Assembly (NCBI GenBank): GCA_017521195.1
Contig: JAFXGP010000027.1
Coordinates: 1-55,819, forward strand
Direction of reading: 5' to 3'
Source: Lachnospiraceae bacterium
GTDB lineage: Bacteria > Bacillota > Clostridia > Lachnospirales > Lachnospiraceae
Length of the DNA stretch: 55,819 nucleotides
The notes beneath the pieces were generated by a model that saw only the letters and a program-made list of their open reading frames with translations, made no database searches and was not told the origin of the DNA. Position numbers and translations under genes: made by a program. This document shows, piece by piece, positions 53,066 through 55,819 of this stretch (the first letter of the stretch is position 1; the number at the start of each line of letters is the position of its first letter).

Positions 53066-55003
53066 ATGCCATCTCAGTTTTTTGGATTAAATATAGCATA
53101 CTCAGGATTAATAGCATCTAATGCAGCATTAAATACTACCGGTAATAATATAGCCAATGTGGAAACTGAAGGTTTCAGCAGACAGAAGGCTGAACAGGCA
53201 GCGGCTAATGCACTCAGAGTTTTTACTACATATGGATGTGCAGGAGCCGGTGTAGATGTTATTGCGATTGAACGTGTGAGAGATCATTTTTATGATGTAA
53301 AATATTGGGATAACAATGCCAACACCGGTGAATATAATATGAAGCAGTATTATATGAAACAGGTAGAAGATTATTTTAATGATGACAGTACCATTGAAGG
53401 GTTTAAGACAATTTTTGACAATATGATGTCAGCACTTGATGAAGTATCAAAACAGTCGGGAAGTGATACTACAAAAGCGCAGTTTATTGGGCATGCGTCT
53501 AATCTGACCCAGTATTTTAACAGTATGTCAGCAAATATGTCTCTGGTACAAAAAGACGTAAACCAGGAGATTAAATTAAAAGTAGATGAAATTAATTCTC
53601 TGGCATCGGAAATTGCTACTTTGAATAAACAGATCAATGTTATTGAAATTGATGGAAAAGCCAATGCAAATGAACTTCGTGATCAACGAGAAGTGCTGAT
53701 TGATAAGCTATCTGCTATTGTTTCAGTGAAAGTAATCGAAACACCGGTGTGTGACAGCAATAATCCGGATCGATTAACCGGTGCTTATCGTTATCTGGTA
53801 CAGATTGCCGGAGGACAGACACTGGTAGATACCAATGAATATAATTCTCTGGAATGTGTGGCGAGAAAAAGTTGGGAAAAAGTGAATCAGTCAGATATTG
53901 ATGGACTTTATGACGTATATTGGGTGGCTGATAAACTGACTGGAGAACTGGCAGATGAATTTAACCTGTACAACGCAAGTCTGGGCGGAGAATTGCAGGG
54001 GCTGGTACAGATGCGTGATGGTAACAATGGAGAGAATTTTCAGGGAATCGTAAAAGATATCGGAACAATCAATGTGCAGGAAGAAGACCTTTATGGAAAT
54101 ATGGTTAACAAAACATATAAGACTGTTTCCATAGATGTAAGTGCGGAATATTTAAAAGATATTAATAAGTGTACTTTATCGGATACCGGCGGTAAGATTA
54201 ATCTAGGAAATCAGATTTTTTACTACAATGATTGGAAAATGGTAAAGACACCGGGTGCTAATGGAGAAGATGTTTATACATATGTTTTTACCATAGATGA
54301 AAGTATTAACGATGCTAAACTAACAGAGAGCAGAAGAGGAAAAGAAGCAACTATCGGTCAGAGCGTTAATTATCAGGGTGTTCCTTATTACATGCAGCAG
54401 ATGAATGAATGGGCCAGAACTTTTGCTACCAAGTTTAACGAAATTTTAGCAAGCGGTTATGATCTGAAAGGTAACAAAGGTAATATCATGTTCAGTGCGA
54501 ATCATGAAACAGATCTGGAACAGTATTTGTTTACGGAAGGGTTCAGCGATAATAAGAATTACATTTCTGCGAAAGATGATAGTTATTATTGTATGACTGC
54601 AAAAAATTTCAGTATTTTAAATGCTATGTTTGATAATCCTGATCTTCTGGCAACCAAAGTGGATGGAGCAGCCGGCGTAGATGAATATGGAAATGTGGAA
54701 AGATTGGTTAAGATGATCAATGACAAATCAGTTGTTAGTTTCCGAGGTGCTTCTACTGGTGAGTTTTTGACTTGTATTTTATCAGATATTGCATTGAATG
54801 CAAATAATGCCAATAATTTTTATGGTAACTTTAAAAATGTAGGAAAAGCTATTGATAACCAGAGAATCTCGATTTCCGGAGTGGATACCGATGAGGAAGC
54901 AGTGAATTTGGTAAAATATCAGAATGCTTACACATTGGCTTCTAAAATGATTCAGACATTAACAGAAGTTTATGACAGATTGATCTTAGAGACAGGAGTA
55001 TAG
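53066..55003 (+). CDS. flgK: Flagellar hook-associated protein FlgK, copy 2
   Basis: This is a second FlgK-type axial protein of 645 aa, with N-terminus LNIAYSGLIASNAALNTTGN and C-terminus LVKYQNAYTLASKMIQTLTE. It is ~90 residues longer than copy 1, mostly in the variable surface domain. AAAGGAGGCAG precedes ATG 53066. It is one base short of touching flgL. The two may form a mixed junction or serve different filaments; alternatively one may be an HAP1 variant specialised for this lineage. Confidence 0.92.
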   Translation: MPSQFFGLNIAYSGLIASNAALNTTGNNIANVETEGFSRQKAEQAAANALRVFTTYGCAGAGVDVIAIERVRDHFYDVKYWDNNANTGEYNMKQYYMKQVEDYFNDDSTIEGFKTIFDNMMSALDEVSKQSGSDTTKAQFIGHASNLTQYFNSMSANMSLVQKDVNQEIKLKVDEINSLASEIATLNKQINVIEIDGKANANELRDQREVLIDKLSAIVSVKVIETPVCDSNNPDRLTGAYRYLVQIAGGQTLVDTNEYNSLECVARKSWEKVNQSDIDGLYDVYWVADKLTGELADEFNLYNASLGGELQGLVQMRDGNNGENFQGIVKDIGTINVQEEDLYGNMVNKTYKTVSIDVSAEYLKDINKCTLSDTGGKINLGNQIFYYNDWKMVKTPGANGEDVYTYVFTIDESINDAKLTESRRGKEATIGQSVNYQGVPYYMQQMNEWARTFATKFNEILASGYDLKGNKGNIMFSANHETDLEQYLFTEGFSDNKNYISAKDDSYYCMTAKNFSILNAMFDNPDLLATKVDGAAGVDEYGNVERLVKMINDKSVVSFRGASTGEFLTCILSDIALNANNANNFYGNFKNVGKAIDNQRISISGVDTDEEAVNLVKYQNAYTLASKMIQTLTEVYDRLILETGV

Positions 55004-55004
55004 T

Positions 55005-55819
55005 ATGAGAATTACAAACAAAGTAATACAGAATAACTCTTTAACGAATATAAACACGAACAAACTCTTGCAGGATAAGTTGAGTCAGCAGATGTCTACA
55101 GAGAAAAAGGTTAGCAGACCTTCAGATGATCCTATTGTAGCAATCAGAGCCCTGCGACTCAGAACTAATGTAAATCAGGTAACTCAGTACTATGAGAAAA
55201 ATGTACCGGACGCAAAAAGCTGGCTGGAAGTTACGGAAAGTGCACTTTCTTCTATGGGTGAAGTTGTGACAGATATGATTGCTCAGTGTACGAAAGGTAG
55301 CAATGAAGACCTGACAACTAGTGACAGAGAAACTATTTTGACAGCATTGAAAGCTCTTCGTGATGAAGTATATTCTACCGGAAACGCAGATTATGCCGGA
55401 AGATTTGTTTTTACCGGTTACAGAACCGATACAGCATTAACTTTCGGGAATGCAATGAAGCAAACATACTCTATTACAGAACAGGTAAGTAATGCAAAAA
55501 TAGATTCGGTAACTTATGTAAAAACAGGTCAGCTTCCGGAGTTAAACGAAAGTAATGCTACAGATCCTGATAAAGATTTTATAAATATTGTGGAACAGGA
55601 TATTACACAAAGTGAGATTCATCGACTTAGATTATCTTATGATAATGTGGATGGAGAAGATGGCAGTAATATAGGGATTAAAGTATGGGATCCGAATCAA
55701 AAAGATTTTGTAGATATTTGTGCTTTGGATAACAGTTTACACTATGAAGAGCCGGCATCTATTTATGATGTTCCTAGTCCTTATGAAAAAATGGCAGATA
55801 AAGTTTATGATGAGAATGC
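55005..55819 (+). CDS. flgL: Flagellar hook-associated protein FlgL, 3' partial
   Basis: ATG 55005 lies one base after the flgK copy 2 stop. The frame stays open to the right edge (271 complete codons), so the C-terminus is missing. The N-terminus MRITNKVIQNNSLTNINTNK and KKVSRPSDDPIVAIRALRLR are diagnostic of FlgL/flagellin-type proteins. NADYAGRFVFTGYRTDTALT is the FlgL surface-domain signature. It links FlgK to the filament. Confidence 0.93.
   Translation, partial: MRITNKVIQNNSLTNINTNKLLQDKLSQQMSTEKKVSRPSDDPIVAIRALRLRTNVNQVTQYYEKNVPDAKSWLEVTESALSSMGEVVTDMIAQCTKGSNEDLTTSDRETILTALKALRDEVYSTGNADYAGRFVFTGYRTDTALTFGNAMKQTYSITEQVSNAKIDSVTYVKTGQLPELNESNATDPDKDFINIVEQDITQSEIHRLRLSYDNVDGEDGSNIGIKVWDPNQKDFVDICALDNSLHYEEPASIYDVPSPYEKMADKVYDEN

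Overview
The window reads as the chromosome of a motile, Gram-positive, anaerobic member of the Clostridia, most likely Lachnospiraceae. The grounds are low GC content, strong AGGAGG-type ribosome binding sites, a sigma-28-driven flagellar operon, an oxygen-sensitive iron-sulfur serine dehydratase, GlgC/GlgD glycogen genes, Rnf-type redox genes, ferredoxin-tailed aldo/keto reductases and a PotC-PotD fusion. This taxonomic call is inference; no rRNA gene is present.

Region 1 (1-about 11,400) is an accessory island. A type I restriction-modification operon (hsdR entering from the left edge, hsdM, hsdS) runs straight into a gene of unknown function, an SMC/AAA-type ATPase and a CxxC/HNH-type nuclease. 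The last two look like the PtuA/PtuB pair of Septu anti-phage systems. A short orphan gene ends at a sharp junction. Beyond it lie a hairpin-rich segment with five GGTCAG dyad repeats, a frameshifted excisionase remnant and an intact tyrosine integrase, the right end of an integrated element.

Region 2 (about 11,600-20,240) is ordinary chromosome: a PopT/DUF368 lipid-carrier transporter, a DegV protein, glucose-6-phosphate isomerase, a decayed nitroreductase, a ferredoxin-tailed aldo/keto reductase, an EamA transporter, a DUF218 protein and a CLC-F-like fluoride/proton antiporter.

Region 3 (20,320-27,740) is the most interesting. One promoter appears to drive a NusG-II protein, a Gx-transporter protein, a lipoprotein with four FMN-domain-like repeats, the flavin transferase ApbE, RnfC, RnfD, RnfG and a small cysteine-bearing membrane protein. 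RnfA, RnfB and RnfE are absent. The layout looks like a hybrid between a Listeria-type flavin-based extracellular electron transfer locus and the NADH-facing half of Rnf: NADH to RnfC to membrane flavins (RnfD, RnfG) to a surface multi-flavin lipoprotein.

Region 4 (27,878-39,100) has a chemoreceptor and then one operon: PotA with an unusual insertion in its TOBE region, PotB, a PotC-PotD fusion, a membrane protein with two substrate-binding domains plus a degenerate GGDEF and an intact EAL domain, and a solute-binding lipoprotein. It suggests small-molecule uptake coupled to c-di-GMP breakdown.

Region 5 (39,100-50,240) holds a CNNM/CorC-type transporter behind a long structured leader of unassigned class, a second ferredoxin-tailed aldo/keto reductase, serine dehydratase subunits on the minus strand, a MATE exporter, phosphoglucomutase, a phosphoribosyltransferase-like protein, and glgC-glgD on the minus strand.

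Region 6 (50,440-55,819) is the late flagellar operon flgM-flgN-flgK1-flgK2-flgL, with a near-perfect sigma-28 promoter; flgL runs off the right edge.
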